DNA of 61,201 nt from Cladosporium sp. IMV 00045 (lineage: Eukaryota > Ascomycota > Dothideomycetes > Cladosporiales > Cladosporiaceae): positions 1 through 61,201 of the forward strand of contig MSJI02000293.1 of the NCBI GenBank assembly GCA_001931905.2, in the 5' to 3' direction. Under the pieces are notes generated by a model. That model did not search any database, was not told where the DNA came from, and saw nothing but the letters and a program-made list of their open reading frames with translations. This document shows positions 1 through 10,609 of this stretch, piece by piece; the stretch's first letter is position 1; each line of letters begins with the position of its first letter. Made by a program: the position numbers and the translations under genes.

Positions 1-1
1 C

Positions 2-2920
2 AAACCCGCCGCCATCGAAGACCTCTCCTCCCAATTCTTCCTCCACCCCCAAGATGTCGGCCAACCGCGCGGCAAGGTCACCGTACCGCGCGTGTCCGAA
101 CTCAACCCTTACACACCCGTCAACCTCCACCCGGCGGACTCTATTACGGAGGACCTCAACAAGCTCAAGAGTTATCAAGTGGTGGTGCTCACGGACACCC
201 CGCTAAAGGATCAGCTTAAGATCGCCGAATTCTGCCACGAGAATGGCATCTACGTTGTTATCACAGACACATACGGCTTGTTCGGCTCGGTCTTCACCGA
301 CTTTGGCAAGAAGTTCACCGTTGGCGATGCGACCGGCGAGAACCCGCTGAACGGCATCATTGCAGACATCGACTCGGAGGGTATGGTCTCTGCTCTGGAC
401 GAGACGAGACACGGTCTTGAGGATGGAGATTTCGTCACATTTACCGAAGTTGAGGGCATGGAGGGCTTGAACGACTCAGCGCCTCGCAAGATTTCGGTCA
501 AGGGACCTTACACATTCTCCATCGGCGATGTATCTGGATTGGGCGAGTACAAGCGCGGTGGTCTATACCAGCAGGTCAAGATGCCCAAGTTCATCGACTT
601 TGAGCCTCTGAGCAAGCAGCTGAAGAAGCCTGAGCTGATGATGTCGGATTTCGCAAAGTTCGACCGTCCTGCTCAGCTCCACGTCGGTTTCCAGGCTCTG
701 CATGCATTTGCCGACAAGCACAATGGCGAGTTCCCTCGCCCTCACCATGAAAGCGACGCTGCCGAGTTCTTTTCTCTGGCCCAGGAACTTGCGAAGGCCG
801 GCGAGGAGCCTGTGGATCTGGACGAGAAGCTCATGAAGGAGCTTTCATACCAAGCTCGTGGTGATCTCGCGCCCATGGCGGCGTTCTATGGTGGTCTCGC
901 AGCCCAGGAAGTCCTCAAATCCGTATCTGGCAAGTTCATGCCTGTTCAGCAGTGGCTCTACTTCGACTCTCTGGAGGCGCTGCCCACTTCTTCCAAGCGT
1001 AGCGAGGAGCTGTGCAAGCCTGTTGGCAGCCGTTACGATGGCCAGATCGCAGTCTTTGGCAAGGAATACCAGGAGAAGCTTTCCAACATTAATCAATTCC
1101 TGGTTGGTGCCGGTGCTATTGGCTGCGAGATGCTCAAGAACTGGGCTATGATTGGTCTCGCCACCGGACCGAAGGGCAAGATCAGTGTTACCGATATGGA
1201 CCAGATCGAGAAGAGCAACTTGAACAGGCAGTTCTTGTTCCGTGCGAAGGATGTTGGCAAGTTGAAGAGTGAATGCGCTGCGGAGGCTGTGCAAGCAATG
1301 AACCCAGATCTCAAGGGCAAGATCAATATGATGAAGGACCGTGTTTCTCAGGAGACTGAGGATGTTTTCAACGAAGACTTCTGGAACAGCTTGGATGGCG
1401 TCACTAACGCGCTCGACAATGTGGACGCTCGTACCTACGTCGACAGGCGCTGTGTGTTCTTCCACAAGCCTCTCGTCGACAGTGGCACTCTCGGAACCAA
1501 GGGCAACACGCAGGTCGTCCTTCCCCGCCTCACAGAGTCCTACTCGAGCTCCCAGGACCCTCCTGAGCAATCATTCCCGATGTGCACCCTTCGCAGCTTC
1601 CCCAACCGCATTGAGCACACCATTGCGTGGGCTAAGGACCTGTTCCACACCTACTTCACTGGCTCTCCTGAGGTCGTCAACATGTACCTCACGCAGAAGG
1701 ACTATCTCGGATCAGCCCTCAAGCAGTCCGGTAACGAGAAGCAGACGCTTGAGACTCTTCGCGACTACCTCCAGACGGAGAAGCCCGAGAGCTTCGATGA
1801 CTGCATTGAGTGGGCTCGTCTGCAATTCGAGAAGCAGTACCACAATGCCATCGCGCAACTGCTGTACAACTTCCCCAAGGACTCCAAGACATCTTCCGGC
1901 CAGCCATTCTGGTCTGGACCCAAGCGCGCCCCTGACCCTCTGGCTTTCGACACCAACAACGCCTCACACTACGATTTCATTGTGGCTGCCGCGAACCTGC
2001 GTGCTTTCAACTACAAGATCCAGCCTACCTCGGATCGTTCCTACATCAACTCGGTGCTCGACCGCATGGTTATCCCCGAGTTCAAGCCTGACTCCAACGT
2101 TAAGATTCAGGCAGACGAGAAGGAGCCCGACCCTAATGCAAACGCCCCGGTGGACGACAACGAGGCGCTTGAGGCTATCATCAAGGGTCTCCCTCAGCCC
2201 AAGTCGCTCGGAGACTTCCGTCTTGACCCTGTCGACTTCGAGAAGGATGATGACACCAACTACCACATTGCTTTCATCACCGCTTGCTCAAACCTCCGTG
2301 CTGAGAACTACAAGATCCCGACTGCCGACAAGCACAAGACCAAGTTCATTGCCGGAAAGATCATTCCTGCCATTGCCACCACAACTGCGCTTGTGACCGG
2401 CCTTGTTGTGCTCGAGCTGTACAAGATCATCGACGGCAAGGATGACATCGAGCAGTACAAGAACGGCTTCATCAACTTGGCGCTGCCGTTCTTCGGTTTC
2501 TCCGAGCCCATCGCCAGCCCGAAGGGCACTTACAAGGGTCCCAACGGCGATGTCACCATCGACAAGCTGTGGGATCGCTTCGAGACCGAGGATGTCACTC
2601 TTCAGCAATTCATTGACGACTTCAAGGCCAAGGGTCTTGACATCAGCATGATCAGCTCCGGCGTCAGCTTGCTGTACGCCTCGTTCTACCCGCCTTCCAA
2701 GAACAAGGACCGTCTTCCCATGAAGTAAGTTTGGATCACATATGTTCGTTTGATTCTACAAATGCTAACGTAACCTTTCAGGATGTCCACGCTTGTCGAG
2801 ACCATCAGCAAGAAGCCCATTCCCGCGCACCAGAAGAACGTCATCTTCGAGATCACCGCGGAGGACGAAACTGAGGAGGACGTCGAGATTCCGTACGTCA
2901 TGCTCAAGCTCCGGAAGTAG
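2..2920 (+). CDS. UBA1: Ubiquitin-activating enzyme E1, 5' partial
   Basis: This enzyme activates ubiquitin with ATP and passes it as a thioester to E2 enzymes, in cytosol and nucleus. The frame is open from base 2, and GTG at 92 is an internal Val, so the true start lies left of the window. Visible exons are 2-2724 and 2782-2920, with an intron 2725-2781 (GTAAGT, GCTAAC, CAG). Together they give 953 residues, so about 70 are missing against the roughly 1020 usual for fungal E1. Seen: the nucleotide-binding motif GAGAIGCE (near 1110-1130), the catalytic cysteine in PMCTL (codon 1583-1585), and a C-terminal ubiquitin-fold segment in the second exon ending at TAG 2918-2920. Without splicing the protein would stop early, just after the donor site. 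Identification is secure. Confidence 0.96.
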
Positions 2921-3302
2921 AGACTTGTCATGAAAGCTGGAGGCTACGATGCTTTTCTGGCCCGTGTACCGGGATGCAAGGGTGCGGTGGATTAGAGGTA
3001 AATTGATGATATAGCGGAAGCTCTCATCGTCAAAGCTTGTGGAGGACACGGAAATGGATAGATGATGGCACATATCCAGCCAATTGGAAGAAAGAAAATA
3101 ACCCAAAGACAGAAATGAATAGAATGAATTATGCTCTTTCATCCAATAGCCCGTCTCATCGTGATATTGGTTTTCTAGTACTAGGGTGACAACACCCACC
3201 AAGAAGCAGAAAGCCCTGCCGAGGGACGATGGTTTTCAAACTGGTCATTAGTACCACCTACCCATTTACATAAAAATTGAAAATAGCTATGTAAAGACTT
3301 GA

Positions 3303-3389
3303 AGCTATCTCTTTTAGGAACACTCTTCTCTGAAGCCACTACCTTCTACGTTTGGAAGGATGTATCCGTGATAAAAACGTGAGATAGCT
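3303..3389 (-). repeat. Short MITE-like element with TIRs and TSD
   Basis: This 87-bp segment starts with AGCTATCTC (3303-3311) and ends with its perfect inverse GAGATAGCT (3381-3389). The direct repeat CTTGA flanks it on both sides (3298-3302 and 3390-3394), as a target-site duplication would. It has no coding capacity. Its reverse complement aligns along its length with 19530-19613, including a shared 11-mer (AACACTCTTCT at 3319-3329; inverse at 19589-19599). The assignment as a non-autonomous transposon remnant is inference. Confidence 0.6.
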
Positions 3390-3403
3390 CTTGAATACTA
3401 CTA

Positions 3404-3441
3404 GTTATCTCTTCTTCTTCTCTCAAGCTACTACCCTCCAC
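3404..3441 (-). repeat. Partial second copy of the MITE-like unit
   Basis: The segment GTTATCTC...CTCAAGCTACTACC resembles 3304-3349 (GCTATCTC...CTGAAGCCACTACC) at an offset of about 100 bp. The locus therefore looks like a degenerate dimer. The copy at 19.4-19.6 kb has a similar two-unit layout with an offset of 110 bp. Confidence 0.45.
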
Positions 3442-3692
3442 TTTCGTGGCACGAGTAGAAACATTTCCAGTGAGCTCCGAATTTCTGGAAGGCGCGTGGG
3501 GTGGGAAATAAACGAGTTCGCATTACAAGAGGTATAGACAGATGAACAAAAGAGAAGGGCAGAGTTCTGTTATCTCCTATAAGCACAAAGAAAAGTAAAG
3601 GTGTTACCATAGACCCCGGTAAGCTAGTACACTGCTGGCGTGTTGGGAGTCTCCTAGAAACCTTCCATCACGACACGCAAGCAAACGTGCCA

Positions 3693-5623
3693 TCAACCGG
3701 CAACACCGGTGGCGGGATAGAACCATGCCGCGACGGCGATGATCAAATACGTGATGTTCAGCATGACGCCTTCGAGCCAGTGGGATTTGCCGTCCTGCGG
3801 AGTTTGTCAGTTTTGGAGATACAGCGAAAAGGGCAAAGGGGAAACACACCTGAATCAAATAATTGACAACAAGGATCGAAATGAACAGCACGGCAATCTG
3901 AAACCCGTCGAAATTGAGCGTCATGTCCTGCGGCTGGCCGAGACCGATCCAGCCGATGATGACCATCAAAGGCAAAACCAACAGGGCAATCTGCAGACTC
4001 GAGCCGATGGCGACGCCGATAGCCAGGTCCATCTTGTCTTTGATCGCGACGGTGACGGCCGTGGCGTGCTCGGCGGCGTTGCCGACGATGGGGAGGAGGA
4101 TGAGGCCGACGAACTCTTCCGACACGCCACCGGTGCCGGTGATGGCGTCGATGGAGCTGACCATGTATTCCGCGCAGAAAGCGACGAGGACCGTAGAGCC
4201 TGCGAGCGTGACCAGAGCGCCAAGACGGGTGAGCTGGGGGATTTCTTCTTCCTCTTCCTCGTGCACCAGGTGCTCTTGGTTGATGCCGCCGCCGGATGCT
4301 GCGGCGGTGCCGGCGCCCATGGTGGCCAGGCCGCGCAGGACTTCGCCGGACTCCTTACGGCCGGATTTGTTCTTGGGTGATTTCTGGCTGGGCTCGTTGT
4401 ACATGGTGGCATGCGTGCTCAGCTGGAAGAAGAGGTAGCAGCCGTAGGTGAAGAGGAGCAAGATGGCGGTGCCTCGCGACAAGGGTGAGACGCCGTCGTC
4501 AACATCTGCAAAGATCCGGAAGGCGGTGGGGATGATAAGACTTCCGATCGCGAGGGCGAGGAGCGAGGCTGCAGTCTGCGCCACGGTGATGTTGAAGTAT
4601 TGTTCTTGTCTTTTCAAACCGCCGAAAAAGAAGCACATGCCCAGAACCAGCAGCAAGTTGGACAACATGGATCCAATCAAGGAAGTTTGCACGATCAAAA
4701 TCTTGTGCTTGGCTAAGGCGATGATCGATACGATGAGTTCGACGGCGTTGCCAAAGCTAGCATTCAATAGGCCACCCAGCGTCTCTCCAACGTAGAGTGC
4801 CAATTCTTCAGTGGCGAAAGAGAGCATGGCTGCAAGCGGGATGATGGCCAGGAAGTTGATGACGAATACCACGATTCGGCTGACACTGTGGACTTGTTCG
4901 AGGGCGATTCCGACCGGGACGAAGACAAGCATGAGGTTGATCCACGACCCGAAAACGGCCTTGAATTGGGTGGCAATCGTAGGCTTCGGCCACTTCTTTT
5001 TAGTCGACTCTGAAGTGTTCGTACGCTGAAGTTCTTCCTCATCTCCGTCGTGCTTCTTTCCGAGGAAAGGAACAAACTTTCGAAGCCTTCGCTTTCTGGG
5101 TCCATCCTCTGCGCCTACCGAACGCTCCACAAAGCCACCTTGCTGTGGTTCTGAAGGTACGCGTGCAGAGCTGCTAGTATTGCTGTCGATGCGCTGCTCG
5201 TCTTTCTCATTCGGGCTTGCCATCGGGTCGGAGGCTTCCTTTGAGCGTCGGGGCATATTTCCAGGAGGACCTGCAGGGAACGTGCCAGCTTTCTTGGTAC
5301 CTCCAAAGCCGCTGTTCTCGACCTCGTAATCTGCTGGCCTTTCGTGTGCCAGAGGCGATGATACGGTGTGTGTTAGTCGCCCGCCATCTGCGGCCTCTTC
5401 ATCGGGTATTTTCCTAGGATTTGGCTTCATGCGTCCAAACATGTTGTAAGTTTTGTTATCGCCATCCTGTTGGTGATACCATGCTTGCCGTCTGGCAGCA
5501 CTCTTGATTGAGTCTATGAGGATGTTAGTGATGGAACAGGAGCATTGCTGTGATTGCTGTATTGTGGACAAAAAACTGAGAAGTGTTGCGATTGCGCTGG
5601 TTAGGGGCGTATCACTCACGCAT
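3693..5623 (-). CDS. VCX1: Vacuolar Ca2+/H+ exchanger (CaCA/CAX family)
   Basis: This membrane antiporter loads Ca2+ into the vacuole in exchange for protons. The model has three exons on the minus strand: 5620-5623, 3850-5513 and 3693-3794. The introns are 5514-5619 (GTGAGT, CACTAAC, TAG) and 3795-3849. They give 589 residues. Both conserved alpha repeats are seen: GNAVELIVSIIAL in the first half and GNAAEHATAV in the second. The intervening loop is acidic (HEEEEEEIP), and about ten hydrophobic segments follow a polar Ser/Lys-rich N-terminus. The last exon restores a normal hydrophobic end (ITYLIIAVAAWFYPATG). Splicing gives the start MHSIKS; MFGRMK at 5442 is an alternative. Family is certain; the exact start is not. 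Confidence 0.9.
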
Positions 5624-7304
5624 TGTATGGTAGGTGTTTCTTTCTCGACAATTGGTTCAGTAGTTTTTGAGATCACCAGTATGTGCGATCCTCTGTTGGT
5701 TGCGTCTTTCAGTCCCAGAAGGCCGAATGAGGTGTGCTGACAGTTTGGAAGTCTCCCTGAGAGATGAGGATAGGAGTGAAGACCGTGCGACGCCTGCACT
5801 GAACTGAACTGATTTCCTCCACGACAACAGTGACCAGGTTCTGGTTGTGGTCGCAGATCTGTGCACACCGAGGGTATGTATGGGTGTAGAAAGAGCTTTT
5901 ACACCGCCACACGCGTACCTTGTTTGTCCAGAAAACAACCTCCTTGATGATGGACGCCGAAAGCCAATATACTCAAATGCGTAATCTGCGCTTTAGCGCG
6001 ATCGCTTGCATAGGTGGCGCTTCCGTGGCAAGCTGGCACTGGCTTCAATCTGTAGTGCGAAGTCAATACCCGACCAGCGCGCTGTAGTGAGGGCGAAGCA
6101 GCGACGAGAGCGTGGCGAAGGTGATGTCGTGGTTGGGAGTTGATGATGACTTTGTTATGATTCAAGTTTTTTGTTCGCGGGGGAGGGTGTGGAAAAAGGA
6201 AGGTGAGTGGGTGATTGCTCTGGAAGCTTGCATGCACGCTTGCTGCCGTTTTCTTGGTTGTTAGCCCTGTCGATCGAATGAGAGAGCGGGCGGTTGGAAT
6301 GTCTCTCCTGAGCCGTTTCTGTGTGAGCATCATACTAGCACTAGCACGCGAAACTGACGATGATTTGTGATATGCTCTCGGCAGTATCTCTTTTATCCAG
6401 GTGAAGACACAATACACAATACCAACGCCGTCGGATACTTGCATATAGCCATGCCTCTCAAGCGTGGCCCATGGCCACCCGGCCTCGTTGCACGGCAACA
6501 CAGCTTTTGAGCACCCGACTTGCTTTGAAGGATGGAAACCTATGACTAGATACACAGGCTGGCGATTCCGATATGGAAGGATTCATGAGAAGGATCGTAA
6601 ACATGACCAACTAACTACCTAGCGCGAGATCTCGACATGGACGTCCCAGAAAAGCTCATGGCAAGCCCACTTATTTCCAACTTGGCATTGTCTTGTCAAA
6701 GCTTGGTGTTCTTCCAGCATGCCAATACCCAATTCGCCGTAATTCATTAAAACACATACAGAATTGTGTATAGCCCTGAATAAACCTTGGACTTAAGACT
6801 GATGTTCATTACACGACCATACTGACCTGGGCTTTATATAAATTGAACGAGATATAATGTAAACAGTCTTGTCGATTTGTCTAATACGCTGAAGTTGAAG
6901 GTAGTTACATGTTGAAGATGGAGATGCTTGAGTATTCTGGTCTGGCATCTCTTTCGATGGTATATGAGGGTTTACATAGTGTGGAAGCTGAGGGTATTGG
7001 CACCGTATCAGCAGAGAAGGAGAATAATCTCGACCAAGAAGAGAATGCATTTGACGAAACGAAAATTGTTCTCAAAGATGAGAATCGCGTTTTCTTACGT
7101 ATTTCATGTATCAGAAACGCACTGTGATAGTGCTACGCTAAGTATCCCTACTGTACTTCGGATCTGCGAAAGATCAAGCAGCATTCCGGTACATTTTATT
7201 TGACGTCGTGATTGTATTAACACCTTAAGCAAACAAATGGCATCATGCCCTCCAACAGAATCCACCAACTTGACAATACCACCTCCAAGCACAAACACCA
7301 CACA
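5624..7304. other. Intergenic, upstream of exchanger
   Basis: This 1.7 kb contains the promoter and leader of the exchanger gene and the 3' flank of the small protein gene at 7305-7766. Open frames of 60-220 codons occur on both strands, but none shows a domain, low-complexity coding signature or splice-joined extension. I see no RNA gene. Confidence 0.6.
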
Positions 7305-7766
7305 TCAAACATACTGCCACAGCTCCGGATCGAGCGTAAACCCCTCCCAATCCGTATTTACCACATCCCTCAACTCCGCCGGCACCTGGCCCACCGCATT
7401 CTCAGCACCCCAAATCTCTTCACCCTTCCCCTCCCCAACCTCAACTTCCACACCATCCACGCCTCCCCTCCCACCCTCCTCCTCCTTCATCAACCCCTCA
7501 ATCCTCCCCGCCAACTCCCCCTCCGGTCTCGCCCTATCCCCCAAAACATTTTCACCCACATTCTCACCCTCACCAACACCAGCACCGCTGGTCAAGCTCG
7601 CTCCCGACAACGAAAGACAATAAGAGCAGCGCATCTGCACCACCACGCGATGATCGCCGTGCACGACCGTCCAGCATTTGCCCAGAAGCTCCGCGTGCGC
7701 GCATTTCACGATGGGGAGCAGTTCACCGTGGGCGCAGGCGCACCAGATGATCTCTTGCGTGCACAT
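7305..7766 (-). CDS. Small hypothetical protein, Cys-rich N-terminus
   Basis: This encodes 153 residues in one exon. The first 50 residues hold paired or spaced cysteines and histidines (MCTQE, CACAHG, KCAHAE, KCW, RCSYC), suggesting a small metal-binding or disulfide fold. The rest is acidic, Gly/Glu-rich and probably disordered, ending in a Trp-containing tail (DPELWQYV). Short proteins starting MCTQ with this Cys pattern are common unnamed proteins of Pezizomycotina, from memory of the family style. There is no signal peptide, so an intracellular location is likely. The upstream region carries GC-rich repeats (see 7816-7830 and 7999-8020). Function unknown. Confidence 0.7.
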   Translation of the reverse strand: MCTQEIIWCACAHGELLPIVKCAHAELLGKCWTVVHGDHRVVVQMRCSYCLSLSGASLTSGAGVGEGENVGENVLGDRARPEGELAGRIEGLMKEEEGGRGGVDGVEVEVGEGKGEEIWGAENAVGQVPAELRDVVNTDWEGFTLDPELWQYV

Positions 7767-7815
7767 TTTCTTGGATGCTTTTTGCGTTGGTTGGGTGGTT
7801 TGATTGGGAGAAATT

Positions 7816-7830
7816 CAGGTCAGGTCAGGT
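7816..7830. repeat. CAGGT x3 direct repeat
   Basis: Three tandem CAGGT units, preceded by T and followed by GAC, lie about 50-65 bp upstream of the ATG of the small Cys-rich gene (minus strand). They could be a factor-binding tract or chance. Confidence 0.4.
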
Positions 7831-7998
7831 GACTGGATTATGTTTTGGTGGGTTGCGAAGCGATGGGTACGTCTCTTTTTGTGAGCACGGTGGTGCAAGA
7901 GACGTGCGTGGCGGTATTTGTGTAGCGCGCAGCAAACAGGCTTGGGAGGCGATGGGTGGCGCGTTTTGGGGCTTGGACTATGATTTTGTGAGATCTTG

Positions 7999-8020
7999 CC
8001 GCGGTGCCGCGGTGCCGCGG
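7999..8020. promoter_or_regulatory. Triple CCGCGG palindrome array
   Basis: Three perfect CCGCGG palindromes lie at 7999-8004, 8007-8012 and 8015-8020, each separated by TG (8-bp period). The array is 233-254 bp upstream of the start of the small Cys-rich gene. CGG/CCG triplets are the half-sites of Zn2Cys6 factors, so this is a candidate binding cluster. Function is inferred only. Confidence 0.35.
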
Positions 8021-9022
8021 ATCGGTTCTTATATGTCAGTGGTGAGTCAGTGGGTGGATGGGGCGAGGGGACTCATATTGTAAATGCCGTGTGGGTTTCA
8101 ATGATGTGGAGTCAGTTGGAGGTGGGACGATATGAACATGAGAATCTTTGCGGCCGGTCAGAGCATCTGCTTGTCTTGTTGAACTGTGTATGTTCGATTA
8201 TGTTATTAGATTAATGTATGGACAATGTGCTTGGTCGTCGGTCGAGGTCGATAGACTTCCAATGGTGTATCGTACGGCCAGCATGTAGGTTCCGGGAGCA
8301 AAGTGCGAAAACAGGGTGACGGAATCGATGCTGGTATTGATTCCCTTATTCCCCTTCCACAGCCTTTTGCAGTCCACTCTCGTCATTGACGTCAGATGCA
8401 TCAAGCATTGAAATGTACGACGGCGACCTCTTACTTTAAAAAGCTGCCTCGCAAACGTCGTCTTTGCGTTTGTCGCATCCAGTCGAAGGAGCCGAGCGGG
8501 AGGGAGCGTGCTCGAAGCGATGACACACTAACTCCCTGAATGAATACCGTTGACCCAGCGTCGCATAGTTCCTTGAACTGCCGTAGTGTTGAGACTTGAT
8601 CACAAAGAAGCCGAGCCAAAGATGCAGATTCGAATCGCCGACCAATGTGACGCTGGCTTGATCTTCCATATGATCAACCAGAGCCGACAAGCGTCACAAG
8701 AATAACTGGGCGGCAGAGGTTAGGCGGAACAAGAACCGTCCAATTAATTGCTGCCACGTACAGAAACAGTACTGTCGCTTTGATGGGTGGTGGGCGGACA
8801 GCAGAGAAGAGGATATTCCGTTGTGAATCCGAGCGAGTAGATCCTCGGCCGAATCCAGAAGGCGCGACAAGTCCAGCCGGTAGCGATAGCCATGCTCGCC
8901 GGAAGCCTCGTGGGATGCGAGCCACACCCATTTCTCCACCGAACTCTGCTCTCCGACGACAAGGCTGGTTTTCAGTGTGGATCAAGGAGACCATAGGCCA
9001 ATGATCAACAACCCCCAATCCC

Positions 9023-10036
9023 TCAACCCGAACCTCCCGTATATCGATCAAGCACGTTAAACATCCTCAAACTCGGCACCGCGCACTCCTCCCCCGGCGC
9101 GCTACACCCCAGCTCCTGCTCCAACTCATAGCCGGCATTCGGGCTGAAAGTCCGTATGGTATTCGCCGCGATGCGACAAGAAGACAAGTCGTCGTACTGA
9201 TGATGAGTCTGCGCCATTGGATCCGAAGGGTCCTGATGGAAGTCCATGCTGTGGGGATCGGGGAAGTCGTGGGCTGAGAGCTGTTGTTGTTGTTGATGGT
9301 GATGGGGTTGGTTGTCCATGGGCAGTCCGAAGGTCGGGAAGGGAGTGTTGGTCGGGTCTTGGTGGTGGTCTTGTAGCATGGGAGGGGGCAGGTCTTGGTC
9401 GTAGGATTGTTTCCGCCCTGGTAAACTGCAGGGGCTGAGCATTTGGTTGGGGTACTGGGGGGTGGCGATGGTTTGGGGGATTTCCAACGTTGGTCGGGGG
9501 CAGAGGTTGGGTTGGGATGATGATGGTTGTTGTTGGTTTGGTTGTTGTTGCGCCTGTTGAATCGGTCTAGGCTGAATTGCAGGAACGTTCAATACCGGAC
9601 TGTTCGTACAGCCTGTGTCATCCCCACAAGGCCGACGTGAACTCGCCATGGCCTCCAACGAACTCGCAGCAACAGAACCTTGCCTGCCACTGGCGCGATC
9701 GATCTCAGCATCAGGGACGCCATACGCCTTGAGCAGATCCCTCAATCGCCTGTTCTCCTCCGCGACGCCTCTAGCCGCCGCCTGGATTTCGGCAGAGGCT
9801 GAAGCGCCCACCTGTTCGCATTTGCGATATTTCGACTCCAGGTCCTTGAGGTATTCGTTTCGCCTGGCGCGAGAGCGTCGTTGGTTGTCGCGGATGCGAG
9901 CGAGATTGGCGGTTTTCTGCGGTGGTGATTTGACCCGGTTAGCATAGGTTCGTCAAGTACCGAACGAGATGAATCGATGACTGAAGCATGTACCCACCTG
10001 CGCATCGCTTTCGGCGTCTGCGGCCTTCTCAGACAT
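9023..10036 (-). CDS. bZIP transcription factor
   Basis: Two exons, 9998-10036 and 9917 onward down to 9023 (exon 2 is 9023-9916), are joined across intron 9917-9997 (GTGGGT, GCTAAC, CAG). They give 310 residues starting MSEKAADAESDAQK. The basic region lies directly at the N-terminus (residues about 14-35: LARIRDNQRRSRARR, fungal N-x-x-RRSRARR signature), followed by a short leucine-zipper-like helix (YLKDLESKYRKCEQ; EENRRLRDLLKAYG). The remainder is Pro/Gln/His-rich and probably an activation region. A pair of Cys-containing motifs (DTGCTNSP, GCSAPGEECAVPSLR) recurs near the centre and C-terminus. It is expected to bind DNA as a dimer in the nucleus; targets cannot be read from sequence. 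The basic region only becomes complete after splicing. Confidence 0.88.
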
Positions 10037-10609
10037 GGCGGGATACGGTGCTTGAAGCGATGCACCGGACGCGGCAAACGTGAACAACTCATGCGAAGAG
10101 CTCTGTCTCGGCGAGAGAGATGTCGTTGGGGAAGATTTTGCATAGGATCACCCTGCAGATACCACAAAAATCGATTACCTTACATTGTGCCTGCAAGTGG
10201 AGGGACCGGATCAGGATAAGACATCGCGGCGTGGCTGTGTAGAAGCCCGTCCGGGGTCTCTCCGCTTAAGAGACTGCCTTCCGGCCGATCGATGGGCCAT
10301 TCGTTCTTCTTCCAGATTGGCTGGTGCGCTCATTTCGCCCACCTTCTTACCGGCCTCGGCGTGACTGTACGGGTGAGATGGTGTGTGGTTGTTGTATGTT
10401 ATGAATTGCACTATTAGCTAAGGGTGGCGAATCAGCTCGCCACATTTCGCAGTATATGAGATTTGTCGCCAAAACGGCTATTCCAAATTCGTGTCTCATT
10501 CACATTTCAAAGCGGGTATCAGATTTACGTGCAAATATTCTCGAAACAACACATCCAGCGCTTTGACATTTGCGACAAGACTAGACTCGTCCCATCCATT
10601 CCATTTCCC
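10037..10609. other. Intergenic, upstream of bZIP gene
   Basis: This 573-bp stretch separates the bZIP 5' end from the 3' end of the Zn2Cys6 gene, both on the minus strand. It presumably holds the bZIP promoter. No coding or repeat feature was recognised. Confidence 0.6.

Larger units (their letters stand above)
2921..3692. other. Intergenic, convergent 3' ends
   Basis: This stretch lies between the converging UBA1 and Ca2+/H+ exchanger genes. No credible coding region is seen. It holds the MITE-like repeat listed at 3303-3389 and a related partial copy at 3404-3441. Confidence 0.7.
7767..9022. other. Intergenic, no gene seen
   Basis: This region lies between the 5' end of the small Cys-rich gene and the 3' end of the bZIP gene. 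It holds the direct repeats listed at 7816-7830 and 7999-8020. The open frames between 8430 and 9050 overlap on both strands and show no family features. Confidence 0.6.

Noticed and set aside
845..1570. 241-codon antisense frame inside UBA1
   Set aside because: It lies wholly within a strongly conserved coding frame on the other strand and shows no family features; it is a shadow of E1 codon bias.
5899..6555. 218-codon minus-strand frame upstream of the exchanger
   Set aside because: Low-information sequence with no domain, no spliced extension to the exchanger and no supporting bias; treated as non-coding.
8594..8670. tRNA-like GATTCGAATC stretch
   Set aside because: It resembles a T-arm loop, but no anticodon arm, D-arm or matching acceptor ends could be assembled around it.
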